Assembly (NCBI RefSeq): GCF_035918235.1
Contig: NZ_CP109485.1
Location: 7,789,001-7,853,000, forward strand
Length of the DNA: 64,000 nt
Reading direction: 5' to 3'
Source: Streptomyces sp. NBC_01445
GTDB lineage: Bacteria; Actinomycetota; Actinomycetes; Streptomycetales; Streptomycetaceae
The position numbers and the translations under genes were made by a program. This document shows positions 7,501 to 17,572 of the stretch, one piece after another (positions within the stretch are counted from its first letter, which is position 1; each line of letters begins with the position of its first letter). The notes under the pieces are model-generated. The model saw nothing but the letters and a program-made list of their open reading frames with translations, did no database searches and was not told the DNA's origin.

Positions 7501-10356
7501 ATGCGACGGCGCACCCCACGAACCAGCCAGCACAGAAGCCTCCGTAGAACTCTCAAGCGCACGGCCGCCACAGCGGTGTTCGTCCTCACGGCGGGGCTGC
7601 TGTCCCCGGCCGGCGGGGCGTCCGCCGCGGAGCCGCCACCGGCGCCCGACTACTGCGCGGGCCGGTGCGCGGACATCCTGCCGCCCGGCGCGAACGGCAG
7701 CGCCACGCTGGCCGAGATTCTCGGCCACCGCGTCCTCGGCACCCAGCCCGCCCACGCCGACGATCAACTCGGCCCCTACGACGCGCTCTCCGCCGGGTAT
7801 CCGTCCCTGACGGACGACACCCTCACCCAGTTCTTCAACGACTCCTCCTTCGGGGTCCCCGATGGTCAGGTCGGTTCCTTCACGCGCCCCCGCGACGATG
7901 TGACGATCACCCGTGACAAGAAGAACGGTGTACCCCACGTCAAAGGTTCCACGCGTTACGGAACAGAGTTCGGCGCCGGCTACGCCGCAGGTCAGGACCG
8001 GCTCTGGCTGATCGACCTGTTCCGGCACATCGGCCGCGGGGAGCTCACGTCGTTCGCGGGCGGTGCCCTCGCGAACCAGGGGCTCGAGCAGGAGTTCTGG
8101 CCGCAGGCCCCGTACACCGAGCAGGACCTGGAGCGGCAGGTCGAGTACATCAGGACCACGCAGGGCGAGCGCGGCAAGCAGGCCATGGACGACGCGCAGG
8201 CCTATATCGACGGGCTCAACGCCTATCGCGAGAAGTCGAAGAACGGCCGCTACTTCCCCGGCGAGTACGTCCTGACCGGCAAGATCGACGCGATCACGAA
8301 CGTGGGCGAGATCCAGCCGTTCAAGGTGACCGACATGATCGCGCTGGCCTCGGTCGTCGGCGGCCTCTTCGGGGGCGGCGGCGGGGGAGAGGTCGGCCAG
8401 GCACTCTCGCTCCTGTCGGCGCAGCAGAAGTACGGCGTCGAGCGGGGCACCGACGTCTGGGAGTCCTTCCGCGGGCGCGACGACCCCGAGGCCGTGGCGA
8501 CCATCCACGACGGCACGAGCTTCCCGTACGGGGCCAGGCCGAAGAACCCGCGCGGGGAGGCGCTGCCCGACAAGGGCACCGTCGAGAGCGAACCGCTCGT
8601 CTACGACCGCGAGGGCTCGGCCAAGCCGGCCGAGGCGGGGCGCAGGACCCCCGTCAAGGCACCGGCGAAGCTCAAGCCGCTCCAGGGCATGTACGACAAC
8701 GGCGTGCTGCCCGCGGACACGTTCCGGAACTCCGACTCGAAGAAGGGCATGTCCAACGCCCTCCTCGTCTCCGGCAAGCACACCGCGTCCGGCCATCCGG
8801 TCGCCGTGTTCGGCCCGCAGACCGGGTACTTCGCCCCGCAGCTGCTGATGATGCAGGAGCTCCAGGGCCCGGGCATCAGCGCGCGCGGCGTCTCGTTCGC
8901 GGGCGTCGGCATGTACATCCAGCTCGGCCGCGGCCAGGACTACGCCTGGTCGGCGACCTCGGCGGGCCAGGACATCACGGACACGTACGCGGTGGAGCTG
9001 TGCGAGCCGGGCGGTGGCACCCCCACCAGGCAGTCCACCAGCTACCTGTACCGCGGCACCTGCACGCCCATGGAGAAGCTGGAGAAGAAGAACGCCTGGA
9101 AGCCGACCCTCGCCGACTCCACGGCGGCCGGCTCCTACCGGATGCAGGTCTTCCGCACGAAGTACGGCATCGTCACGCACCGTGCGACGGTCGACGGCAA
9201 GCCCGTCGCGTACACCTCACTGCGCTCGACGTACCGGCACGAGGCCGACTCCATCATCGGCTTCCAGATGCTGAACGACCCGTCGTACGTGAAGGACGCC
9301 GCGACCTTCGAGAAGGCGGCGCAGCACATCAGCTACGCCTTCAACTGGTTCTACGCCGACTCGCGCGACATCGCGTACTACAACAGCGGCGCCAACCCGG
9401 TGCGCGCCGACGACGTCGACGCATCCTTCCCGGTGAAGGCCGAAAAGACCTACGAGTGGCGGGACTTCGACCCGGCGGACAACACGGCCGCGTACTCGCC
9501 GCCGTCCGAGCACCCGAACTCCGTCGACCAGGACTACTACATCTCCTGGAACAACAAGCAGGCCAAGGGGTTCGGCGCCGCCAACTTCAGCCTCGGCGCC
9601 GTGCACCGCGCCGATCTGCTCGACGGGCGCGTGAAGAAGCTCACCGCCGAGGGCGGCGTGACGAGGGCCGCGCTCACCCAGGCCATGGAGGAGGCCGCCC
9701 TCACGGATCTGCGGGGTGAGCAGGTGCTGCCCGAGATCCTCAAGGTCGTCCGCAGCAAGCCCGTCGACGACCCGGCCCTGAACAAGGCCGTGCAGCAGCT
9801 GGAGGCCTGGCGCAAGGCGGGAGCCCAGCGCAACCAGACCGCGGCCGGCTCGCACACCTACGCGCACCCGGATGCCGTACGCATCATGGACGCCTGGTGG
9901 CCGCTCCTGGTGAAGGCCGAGTTCGAACCCGGCCTCGGGGGTGACCTGTACGGGGCGCTCACCGGCCAGCTGACCGTCGACGAGTCGCCGTCCGCGGGCC
10001 ACGGTCCGACCGGCGCGCACGCGGGATCGGCCTTCCAGTACGGCTGGTGGGGCTACGTCGACAAGGACCTGCGTACGGTCCTCGGGCAGCCGGTGAAGGG
10101 CAAGCTCGGCGCCGCCTACTGCGGCGGTGGCAAGCTCGACGCCTGCCGCGACGCCCTGCTCGCCACGCTCACGCAGGCCGCTGCCGAACCCGCCGCCGAG
10201 GTCTACCCCGGCGACGACGCGTGCAAGGCCGGCGACCAGTGGTGCTCGGACACGATCATCCACCGGGCCCTCGGCGGCATCACGCACCGCGGGATCCAGT
10301 GGCAGAACCGTCCGACGTACCAGCAGGTCGTCGAATTTCCCTCGCACCGACCGTAG
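7501..10356 (+). CDS. secreted penicillin acylase family protein (Ntn hydrolase)
   Basis: A 951-residue precursor. The N-terminus is a signal peptide (a run of Arg residues, then AATAVFVLTAGLLSPAGG and an Ala-rich cleavage site near 43). The alpha region starts about residue 110 (RDDVTITRDKKNGVPHVKG). The sequence GMSNALLVSGKHT places the expected autocatalytic nucleophile Ser418 at the new N-terminus of the beta chain, as in penicillin and AHL acylases. The family hydrolyses amide bonds of acylated amines, homoserine lactones or lipopeptides. The ATG follows GGGAGG by 7 nt. The substrate is not predictable. Confidence 0.9.
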   Translation: MRRRTPRTSQHRSLRRTLKRTAATAVFVLTAGLLSPAGGASAAEPPPAPDYCAGRCADILPPGANGSATLAEILGHRVLGTQPAHADDQLGPYDALSAGYPSLTDDTLTQFFNDSSFGVPDGQVGSFTRPRDDVTITRDKKNGVPHVKGSTRYGTEFGAGYAAGQDRLWLIDLFRHIGRGELTSFAGGALANQGLEQEFWPQAPYTEQDLERQVEYIRTTQGERGKQAMDDAQAYIDGLNAYREKSKNGRYFPGEYVLTGKIDAITNVGEIQPFKVTDMIALASVVGGLFGGGGGGEVGQALSLLSAQQKYGVERGTDVWESFRGRDDPEAVATIHDGTSFPYGARPKNPRGEALPDKGTVESEPLVYDREGSAKPAEAGRRTPVKAPAKLKPLQGMYDNGVLPADTFRNSDSKKGMSNALLVSGKHTASGHPVAVFGPQTGYFAPQLLMMQELQGPGISARGVSFAGVGMYIQLGRGQDYAWSATSAGQDITDTYAVELCEPGGGTPTRQSTSYLYRGTCTPMEKLEKKNAWKPTLADSTAAGSYRMQVFRTKYGIVTHRATVDGKPVAYTSLRSTYRHEADSIIGFQMLNDPSYVKDAATFEKAAQHISYAFNWFYADSRDIAYYNSGANPVRADDVDASFPVKAEKTYEWRDFDPADNTAAYSPPSEHPNSVDQDYYISWNNKQAKGFGAANFSLGAVHRADLLDGRVKKLTAEGGVTRAALTQAMEEAALTDLRGEQVLPEILKVVRSKPVDDPALNKAVQQLEAWRKAGAQRNQTAAGSHTYAHPDAVRIMDAWWPLLVKAEFEPGLGGDLYGALTGQLTVDESPSAGHGPTGAHAGSAFQYGWWGYVDKDLRTVLGQPVKGKLGAAYCGGGKLDACRDALLATLTQAAAEPAAEVYPGDDACKAGDQWCSDTIIHRALGGITHRGIQWQNRPTYQQVVEFPSHRP

Positions 10357-10365
10357 TTGGCCGCT

Positions 10366-10397
10366 TCCATGGGGCACGCACACGCGTGCCCCATGGA
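10366..10397. terminator. perfect 14-bp bidirectional terminator
   Basis: TCCATGGGGCACGC, a four-nt ACAC loop, then its exact complement. It sits between the convergent acylase and MFS genes and should serve both. Confidence 0.8.
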
Positions 10398-10399
10398 GG

Positions 10400-11734
10400 T
10401 CAGCCCAGTTCGCGCTCCCGCGTCTCCGGCAGGGCGAGGACGCAGAGCAGGGAGACGACGGCCATCGCGCTGACGTACCAGCCCACCGAGGACGAGCCGA
10501 ACTCGCCCTGGAGCCGCGTCGCCACGAGCGGCGCCACCGCGCCGCCGAGCACCCCGCCCAGGTTGTACGCGAACGACGCCCCGGAGTAGCGCACGCGCAC
10601 CCCGAACAGCTCCGGCAGATACGCGCCCATCGGCCCGTACACGACACCCATGCAGAACAGCGCGCCGCCCAGGGCGAGCGCGATCAGCACGGGCTGCTCG
10701 GTGTCCATGAGCGGGAAGAGGACCAGACCCCAGACCACCGCGAGCCCGGCGCCGGCGAGCACCAGCTTGCGGCGCCCGCCCGCGTCGGAACGGGTCGCGG
10801 CCAGCCAGGTGCCCGCCGCGAGAAAGAGGCAGGCGACGAGCGAGACCGCGAGCATCGTGTTGCGCGGGACACCGAGGGTCGTGGTGCCGTAGGCGAGGCA
10901 GTACGTGGTGGCCGTGTAGAAGAGCCCGTACGCGACCACCATGCCGCCCGCGCCGAGCAGGAGCTCGCGGGGGTGGCGCTTGAAGACCTCCAGCGCAGGG
11001 GCCTTGCTCGCCTCCTGCTCCTTCATCACCTTGGCGAACACAGGTGTCTCACTGATCTTCAGCCGCACGAAGAGGCCGACGGCGACCAGCAGGAAGGAGA
11101 GCAGGAACGGCACGCGCCAGCCCCAGGAGTGGAACGCCTCGTCGTCGAGCGTGGTCGACAGGATCCAGAAGATTCCCGTCGCCGCGAAGAAGCCGACGGA
11201 AGGGCCGAGTTGGGGGAACGCGGCGAACAGGCCGCGCTTGCCGCGCGGCGCGTGCTCCACGGCGAGCAGCGCCGCCCCGCCCCACTCGCCGCCGAGGCCC
11301 ACGCCCTGGAGGAAGCGCAGCAGGACGAGCAGCAGCGGCGCCCACACGCCCAAGGTGCCGTACCCGGGCAGCAGGCCGACGCACGCCGTCGACAGGCCCA
11401 TCAGGAGCAGCGAGGCGACGAGGACGGACTTGCGGCCGACGCGGTCGCCGAAGTGGCCGAACAGGAGCGAGCCGATGGGGCGGGCCGCGAAGGCCACCGC
11501 GTACGTCGAGAAGGATGCGAGGGTCGCGTTGAGGGAGGAGAGGTTCGGGAAGAACGCCTCGTTGAGGACGAGGGCGGCGGCCGTTCCGTAGACGTAGAAG
11601 TCGTAGAACTCGATCGCGGTCCCGATGAAACTGGCGACGGCCACGCGGCGCAGGCTCTCGGGGCTGTCCCCGTCAGAATCCGCGCCGGTGACCGTGTTCT
11701 GCCTGGTGGAGTCGTCTTTGAGCACGTACTGCAC
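10400..11734 (-). CDS. MFS transporter, metabolite:H+ symporter (MHS) family
   Basis: A 444-residue, 12-helix transporter. The MHS hallmarks are visible: IGTAIEFYDFYVYGTAAAL in helix 1, FGHFGDRVGRKSVL in loop 2-3, and QGVGLGGEWGGAALLAVEHAP in helix 4. Members import organic acids, betaines or aromatic acids with protons (shikimate, alpha-ketoglutarate, proline types). The GTG start has no clear ribosome site; a GTG three codons in is equally possible. There is no catabolic partner nearby, so the substrate is open. Confidence 0.88.
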   Translation of the reverse strand: MQYVLKDDSTRQNTVTGADSDGDSPESLRRVAVASFIGTAIEFYDFYVYGTAAALVLNEAFFPNLSSLNATLASFSTYAVAFAARPIGSLLFGHFGDRVGRKSVLVASLLLMGLSTACVGLLPGYGTLGVWAPLLLVLLRFLQGVGLGGEWGGAALLAVEHAPRGKRGLFAAFPQLGPSVGFFAATGIFWILSTTLDDEAFHSWGWRVPFLLSFLLVAVGLFVRLKISETPVFAKVMKEQEASKAPALEVFKRHPRELLLGAGGMVVAYGLFYTATTYCLAYGTTTLGVPRNTMLAVSLVACLFLAAGTWLAATRSDAGGRRKLVLAGAGLAVVWGLVLFPLMDTEQPVLIALALGGALFCMGVVYGPMGAYLPELFGVRVRYSGASFAYNLGGVLGGAVAPLVATRLQGEFGSSSVGWYVSAMAVVSLLCVLALPETRERELG

Positions 11735-11809
11735 TGTGGTTGTGCGTGTACATGGCAGTCAATACGCGAAACGGGTCGTCCCATATCGCGAGACGTCAGG
11801 GGCTGTGCC

Positions 11810-13060
11810 CTACTTGTACGCCAGGTACCGGCCGCGCACCGCCCGGAACGCCGCCAGTTCGCCCTGCCACGCCGCGACCACGTCGTCCGTGGACGCCCCG
11901 GCGTCGATCATCGTCCGCACCTGGGTGGACCCGGTGAGCTTGTCGATCCAGTTGTCCGAGCGCCACGCGAAGCCGGCCCAGGACTTCTTCGCCGTCACCA
12001 GGAGCGCGATGCCGGTGCGTACGGGGTCGTACGCGGCCCGGTCCCTGACGTGGATCTGCACGCCGCCGATCGTCTTGCCCTGGAACTTGGAGAACGTCGG
12101 CGCGAAGTACGCCTCGCGGAAGTCCACGCCGGGCAGGTGGAGTTCATTGGCGGCGGCCGCCCAGCGCCCGTCGACGTCCTCGGCGCCGAGCAGTTCGAAG
12201 GGGCGGGTCGTGCCGCGGCCCTCGGAGAGGTTCGTGCCCTCGAAAAGGCAGGTGCCCGAGTAGACCAGCGCGGTGTCGGGCGTCGGCATGTTCGGGCTCG
12301 GCGGCACCCACGGCAGCCCCGACGCGTCGTAGAAGTCGCGCCGCTTCCAGCCCGTCATCCGGACCGTCTCGAGTTCGACGGGGCGGGTGAGGTACTCGGC
12401 GTTGAACAGGCGCGCCAGCTCCGTGACCGTCATCCCGTGGGCCTGGGAGATCTCGCGGCGGCCGACGAACGTCGCGAACTCCTTGTGCAGGACGGGTCCG
12501 TAGGCGTTCCGGCCGGTCACCGGGTTCGGGCGGTCGAGTACCACGAACTTCTTGCCCGCGAGCTGCGCGGCCTCCATGCAGTCGTAGAGCGTCCAGATGT
12601 ACGTGTAGAAGCGTGCGCCCGCGTCCTGGATGTCGAAGACGACCGTGTCGACACCGGACGCGGTGAAGATGTCCGCCAGCGCCTGCCCGCTCTTCAAGTA
12701 GGTGTCGTAGACCGGCAGTCCGGTCGCCGGGTCGTCGTAGCGCCCCTCCGAGCCGCCGGCCTGCGCCGTGCCGCGGAAGCCGTGCTCGGGCCCGAACACC
12801 GCGGTCAGCTTCACCCGTTCGTCGGCGTGCATCACGTCGACGATGTGCTTGACGTCGCGTGTGACGCCGGTCGGGTTCGTCACGAAGCCGACCTTCTGCC
12901 CGGCGAGGATCCGGTATCCGTCGGCCGCGAGCCGCTCGAAACCGGTGCGGAGCCGGCCGCCGTCCTTCTCCGCGGCGAGCGCGGGGGACGCCGCGCCCGC
13001 CGTGGCGGCCACCGCCGAGGCGGTGGTGGCGGCGAGCAGGCTCCGTCTGGACACGTTCAT
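11810..13060 (-). CDS. secreted exo-beta-N-acetylmuramidase NamZ family (DUF1343)
   Basis: A 416-residue secreted protein. A Tat-like leader SRRSLLAATTASAVAAT ends near ALAAEK. The body carries the DUF1343/NamZ blocks KVGFVTNPTGVT, FGPEHGFRG, VVFDIQDAGARFYTYIWT and LDRPNP. Characterised family members release MurNAc from the non-reducing end of peptidoglycan fragments (family knowledge), which would support cell-wall recycling. The start at MNVSRRS is supported by GGAGGT five nt upstream; a longer in-frame start has no such site and would bury the leader. Confidence 0.88.
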   Translation of the reverse strand: MNVSRRSLLAATTASAVAATAGAASPALAAEKDGGRLRTGFERLAADGYRILAGQKVGFVTNPTGVTRDVKHIVDVMHADERVKLTAVFGPEHGFRGTAQAGGSEGRYDDPATGLPVYDTYLKSGQALADIFTASGVDTVVFDIQDAGARFYTYIWTLYDCMEAAQLAGKKFVVLDRPNPVTGRNAYGPVLHKEFATFVGRREISQAHGMTVTELARLFNAEYLTRPVELETVRMTGWKRRDFYDASGLPWVPPSPNMPTPDTALVYSGTCLFEGTNLSEGRGTTRPFELLGAEDVDGRWAAAANELHLPGVDFREAYFAPTFSKFQGKTIGGVQIHVRDRAAYDPVRTGIALLVTAKKSWAGFAWRSDNWIDKLTGSTQVRTMIDAGASTDDVVAAWQGELAAFRAVRGRYLAYK

Positions 13061-13164
13061 GTGGTGACCTCCGTGATCGCGGAAGGTGGCATGTGCACGC
13101 ACGCTAGCGTGCGCCGCGCCCCCGCGGAACGAAGCCGACCGCCGACACCTCTTCCGTTGGGCTG

Positions 13165-13182
13165 ACCGACTGCTTAGTCTGT
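13165..13182. promoter_or_regulatory. candidate TetR operator over the SDR/acyl-CoA synthetase promoter
   Basis: Arms ACCGACT and AGTCTGT (6 of 7 complementary) flank GCTT, forming an 18-bp dyad. A plausible promoter overlaps it (TTCCGT at 13152-13157, 17-nt spacer, TAGTCT at 13175-13180). The operon ends in a TetR gene, which is the natural candidate repressor. Confidence 0.5.
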
Positions 13183-13209
13183 GACGGAAAGTCGAGTCAA
13201 GGGAGACCG

Positions 13210-13977
13210 ATGGTGGACAGCCTGCACGGCACGGGGGTCGTCGTCACCGGCGCGGGAGGCGGCATCGGAGCCGCACTCGCCCGCCGCTTCGCCGCTTCGG
13301 GAGCGCGCGTCGTCGTGAACGACCTGGACGCGGGGAAGGCCAAGGCGGTCGCGGACGAGATCGGCGCCACAGCGGTGCCGGGCGACGCCTCCGAGATCGT
13401 GCCCGAGGCGCTGGACGCCCTGGACGGCACCGTGGACGTCTACTGCGCCAACGCGGGGCTCGCCTCCGGCGGCACCGAGGACGCCGACGAGCAGGTCTGG
13501 GCCGACGCCTGGGACGTCAACGTGATGGCCCACGTCCGCGCCGCGAAGGCCCTGCTGCCCGGCTGGCTGAAGCGCGGCAGCGGCCGCTTCGTCTCCACCG
13601 TCTCCGCGGCGGGACTGCTCACGATGGTCGGCGCCGCGCCCTACAGCGTCACCAAGCACGGCGCGTACGCCTTCGCCGAGTGGCTCTCCCTCACCTACCG
13701 ACACCGCGGGCTCAAGGTCCACGCGATCTGCCCGCAGGGCGTACGTACGGACATGCTCACCGCCTCCGGATCGGCCGGGGAGCTCGTCCTCGCGCCGACC
13801 GCGATCGAGCCCGAGGACGTCGCCGACGCGCTCTTCGCGGGCATGGAGGAGGACCGCTTCCTGATCCTCCCGCACCCCGAGGTCGCCGGTTACTACGCGG
13901 CCAGGGCAGCGACGCCCGACCGCTGGCTGTCGAACATGAACCACATTCAGCAGAAGTGGGAGGCGGCGCAGAAGTGA
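13210..13977 (+). CDS. short-chain dehydrogenase/reductase (SDR)
   Basis: A 255-residue classical SDR. The cofactor motif TGAGGGIG is at 13-20, followed by NDLD, whose acidic residue favours NAD(H). CANAG is at 79-83. The catalytic set is Ser132, Tyr145 and Lys149 (YSVTK). It probably oxidises or reduces a hydroxyacyl/ketoacyl intermediate given the adjoining synthetase. GGGAG precedes the ATG by 4 nt. It overlaps the synthetase gene by 4 nt (GTGA). Confidence 0.9.
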   Translation: MVDSLHGTGVVVTGAGGGIGAALARRFAASGARVVVNDLDAGKAKAVADEIGATAVPGDASEIVPEALDALDGTVDVYCANAGLASGGTEDADEQVWADAWDVNVMAHVRAAKALLPGWLKRGSGRFVSTVSAAGLLTMVGAAPYSVTKHGAYAFAEWLSLTYRHRGLKVHAICPQGVRTDMLTASGSAGELVLAPTAIEPEDVADALFAGMEEDRFLILPHPEVAGYYAARAATPDRWLSNMNHIQQKWEAAQK

Positions 13978-15641
13978 GCTCCTCCATCTACGCGGCCAAG
14001 CCGTGGCTCGGCCGGCTCTCCGAGGCACAGCGGGCCCCGGTCACCCCGGCCGACTCCGTGCTGCACGCCTTCCGCGCCGCGGTCCGCACCGCTCCCGACC
14101 GCACCGCCGTCGCCTACTTCGACGGCCGCCTCAGCTACCGGGAGCTGGACGAGCTCAGCGACTCCGTCGCCGGGCACCTCGCCGCGCGCGGTCTCGCACG
14201 CGGCGACCGCGCCGCCCTCATGCTGCAGAACTCGCCGCACTTCGTGATCGGCCTCCTCGCCGCCTACAAGGCGGGCGCCACCGTCGTCCCGGTCAACCCG
14301 ATGTACAAGTCGGGCGAGGTCACCCACGTCCTGCACGACGCCGACGTGACCGCCCTGATCTGCTCGGACCGGGCCTGGGAGACGTACCTGCGCGAGACCG
14401 CCGCGGACTCTCCCGTACGGATCGTGCTCACCGCCTGCGAGCTGGACCTCCAGACGCGGGGCGACGAGCGCGTCCTGAAGTTCGAACGCGTCGAGCCGCA
14501 GGCCGAGGACGCCGACGACCTCCTGACGGTCGCCCGTCAGGGCAACGCGGCGCCCGAGGGCCGCGACCCGCGCCCGGACGACATCGCGCTCATCAGCTAC
14601 ACCTCCGGCACCAGTGGCACGCCCAAGGGCGCCACGAACCTGCACCGCAACATCACGTACAACGCCGAGCGCCAGCGCACCGGACTCGGCATCCCCGAAG
14701 GCGGCACGTACTTCGGGCTCGCGCCGCTCTTCCACATCACCGGCATGGTCTGCGAACTGGTCTCCTCCTTCGCGAACACGGGCACCCTCGTCCTCGCGTA
14801 CCGCTTCGAGGCCGGGGTCGTCCTGGACGCGTTCGCCGAGCACCGGCCCGCCTACACCGTGGGTCCCTCCACCGCGTTCATGGCGCTCGCCGCGCACCCG
14901 GCCGCGACCCGCGAGCACTTCGCGTCCTTCCGGTCGATCTCGTCCGGTGGCGCGCCGGTGCCGCCCGCCCTCGTGGAGAAGTTCCGGGCCGGCTTCGGCC
15001 CCTACATCCACAACGGCTACGGCCTCACCGAGTGCACCGCCCCCTGCGCCTCCGTGCCGCCCGGCAAGGAAGCCCCCGTCGACCCCGTCTCCGGCACCCT
15101 CGCCGTCGGCGTCCCCGGCCCCGAGAGCGTCGTCCGGATCGTGGACGACCTCGGCCAGGAGGTGCCCTTCGGCGAGCAGGGCGAGATTGCCGTCCGTGGC
15201 CCCCAGGTCGTGCCCGGCTACTGGAAGCGCCCCGACGCCACCGCCGAGTCCTTCCCGGACGGCGAACTGCGCACCGGAGACATCGGCTTCATGGACGCCG
15301 ACGGCTGGCTCTACGTCGTCGACCGCAAGAAGGACATGATCAACGCCTCCGGCTTCAAGGTCTGGCCCCGCGAGGTGGAGGACGTCCTCTACACCCACGA
15401 GGCCGTGCGCGAGGCCGCCGTCGTGGGCGTCCCCGACCCCTATCGAGGGGAGACGGTCAGGGCGTACGTGAGCCTGCGCCCGGGCGCCTCGGTGGGCCCC
15501 GACGACCTGTCCGCCTACTGCAAGGAGCGGCTCGCCGCGTACAAGTACCCGCGCGAAGTGGAGATCCTGCCCGAGCTGCCGAAGACGACAAGTGGGAAGA
15601 TCCTCCGGCGGGAACTGCGTTCCCGTACACAGAACAGCTGA
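13974..15641 (+). CDS. acyl-CoA synthetase / AMP-dependent ligase
   Basis: A 555-residue ANL-superfamily ligase that activates a carboxylic acid to its CoA thioester through an acyl-AMP. Motifs in order are the P-loop YTSGTSGTPKG (about 205), YGLTECTAP (about 345), TGDIGFMDADGWLYVVDRKKDMI split across about 430-455, and the catalytic lysine in TTSGKILRREL near the C-terminus. The GTG start overlaps the stop of the SDR gene. It is co-transcribed with the SDR and a TetR regulator. Chain length and substrate are unknown. Confidence 0.92.
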   Translation: MSSSIYAAKPWLGRLSEAQRAPVTPADSVLHAFRAAVRTAPDRTAVAYFDGRLSYRELDELSDSVAGHLAARGLARGDRAALMLQNSPHFVIGLLAAYKAGATVVPVNPMYKSGEVTHVLHDADVTALICSDRAWETYLRETAADSPVRIVLTACELDLQTRGDERVLKFERVEPQAEDADDLLTVARQGNAAPEGRDPRPDDIALISYTSGTSGTPKGATNLHRNITYNAERQRTGLGIPEGGTYFGLAPLFHITGMVCELVSSFANTGTLVLAYRFEAGVVLDAFAEHRPAYTVGPSTAFMALAAHPAATREHFASFRSISSGGAPVPPALVEKFRAGFGPYIHNGYGLTECTAPCASVPPGKEAPVDPVSGTLAVGVPGPESVVRIVDDLGQEVPFGEQGEIAVRGPQVVPGYWKRPDATAESFPDGELRTGDIGFMDADGWLYVVDRKKDMINASGFKVWPREVEDVLYTHEAVREAAVVGVPDPYRGETVRAYVSLRPGASVGPDDLSAYCKERLAAYKYPREVEILPELPKTTSGKILRRELRSRTQNS

Positions 15642-15658
15642 TCGCAGGAGAAAGGCAG

Positions 15659-16261
15659 GTGGCGGCAGTGCCCAGGACGTCGGACGGAGACGGTACGCCC
15701 GTCCCTCAGAGGCTGCTCGCCGCCGCCACCCGGCTCTTCGCCGAACGCGGTTTTGACCGCACCTCGGTCCAGGAGATCGTCGAGGCGGCCGGCGTCACCA
15801 AGGGTGCGCTCTACCACTACTTCGGCTCGAAGGACGACCTGCTGCACGAGGTGTACGCGCGCGTGCTCCGCCTGCAGCAGGAACGCCTCGACGCGTTCGC
15901 GGACGCCGACGCCCCCGTGGAGCAGCGGCTGCGCGACGCCGCGGCCGACGTGGTCGTCACGACCATCGAGAACCTCGACGACGCGTCGATCTTCTTCCGA
16001 TCCATGCACCAGCTCGGCCCGGAGAAGCACAAGCAGGTGCGGGCCGAGCGGCGGCGCTACCACGAGCGGTTCAGGGCCCTCATCGAGGAGGGCCAGCAGG
16101 CCGGCGTGTTCTCCACGGCCACCCCCGCCGACCTGGTGGTCGACTACCACTTCGGCTCTGTGCACCACCTCTCCACCTGGTACCGCCCGGGCGGCCCGCT
16201 CGCCCCGCAGGAGGTCGCGGACCACCTGGCGGACCTGCTGCTGCGCGCACTGCGTCCCTGA
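15659..16261 (+). CDS. TetR family regulator of the upstream acyl-CoA operon
   Basis: A 200-residue regulator. The HTH is at about 17-62 (LFAERGFDRTSVQEIVEAAG, VTKGALYHYFGSKDDLL), then an all-helical ligand domain. It starts 17 nt after the synthetase; the GTG is preceded by GGAGAAAGG. As last gene of the operon it probably represses the 13.16-kb promoter, with acyl-CoA as inducer (inferred from context). Confidence 0.88.
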   Translation: MAAVPRTSDGDGTPVPQRLLAAATRLFAERGFDRTSVQEIVEAAGVTKGALYHYFGSKDDLLHEVYARVLRLQQERLDAFADADAPVEQRLRDAAADVVVTTIENLDDASIFFRSMHQLGPEKHKQVRAERRRYHERFRALIEEGQQAGVFSTATPADLVVDYHFGSVHHLSTWYRPGGPLAPQEVADHLADLLLRALRP

Positions 16262-16281
16262 CGCCGCTCACGCTCTGATAC

Positions 16282-16330
16282 ACGGCCAAGGGCCCCCGCA
16301 CTCGAGCCGAGTGCGGGGGCCCTTGGCCGT
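16282..16330. terminator. perfect 23-bp bidirectional terminator
   Basis: A 49-nt element with 23-bp arms beginning ACGGCCAAGGGCCCCC, an AGC loop, and the exact complement. It lies between the convergent TetR and acyl-CoA dehydrogenase genes. It is the longest perfect hairpin I noticed in the window. Confidence 0.85.
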
Positions 16331-16345
16331 CACGGGGTCATCGCG

Positions 16346-17566
<1,221 letters not shown>

Positions 17567-17572
17567 CGCGGG

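Noticed and set aside
10127..13165. Open frame of about 1000 codons antisense to the MFS and NamZ genes
   Set aside because: Low-complexity composition typical of GC-rich shadow frames; both real genes on the other strand have clear family motifs.
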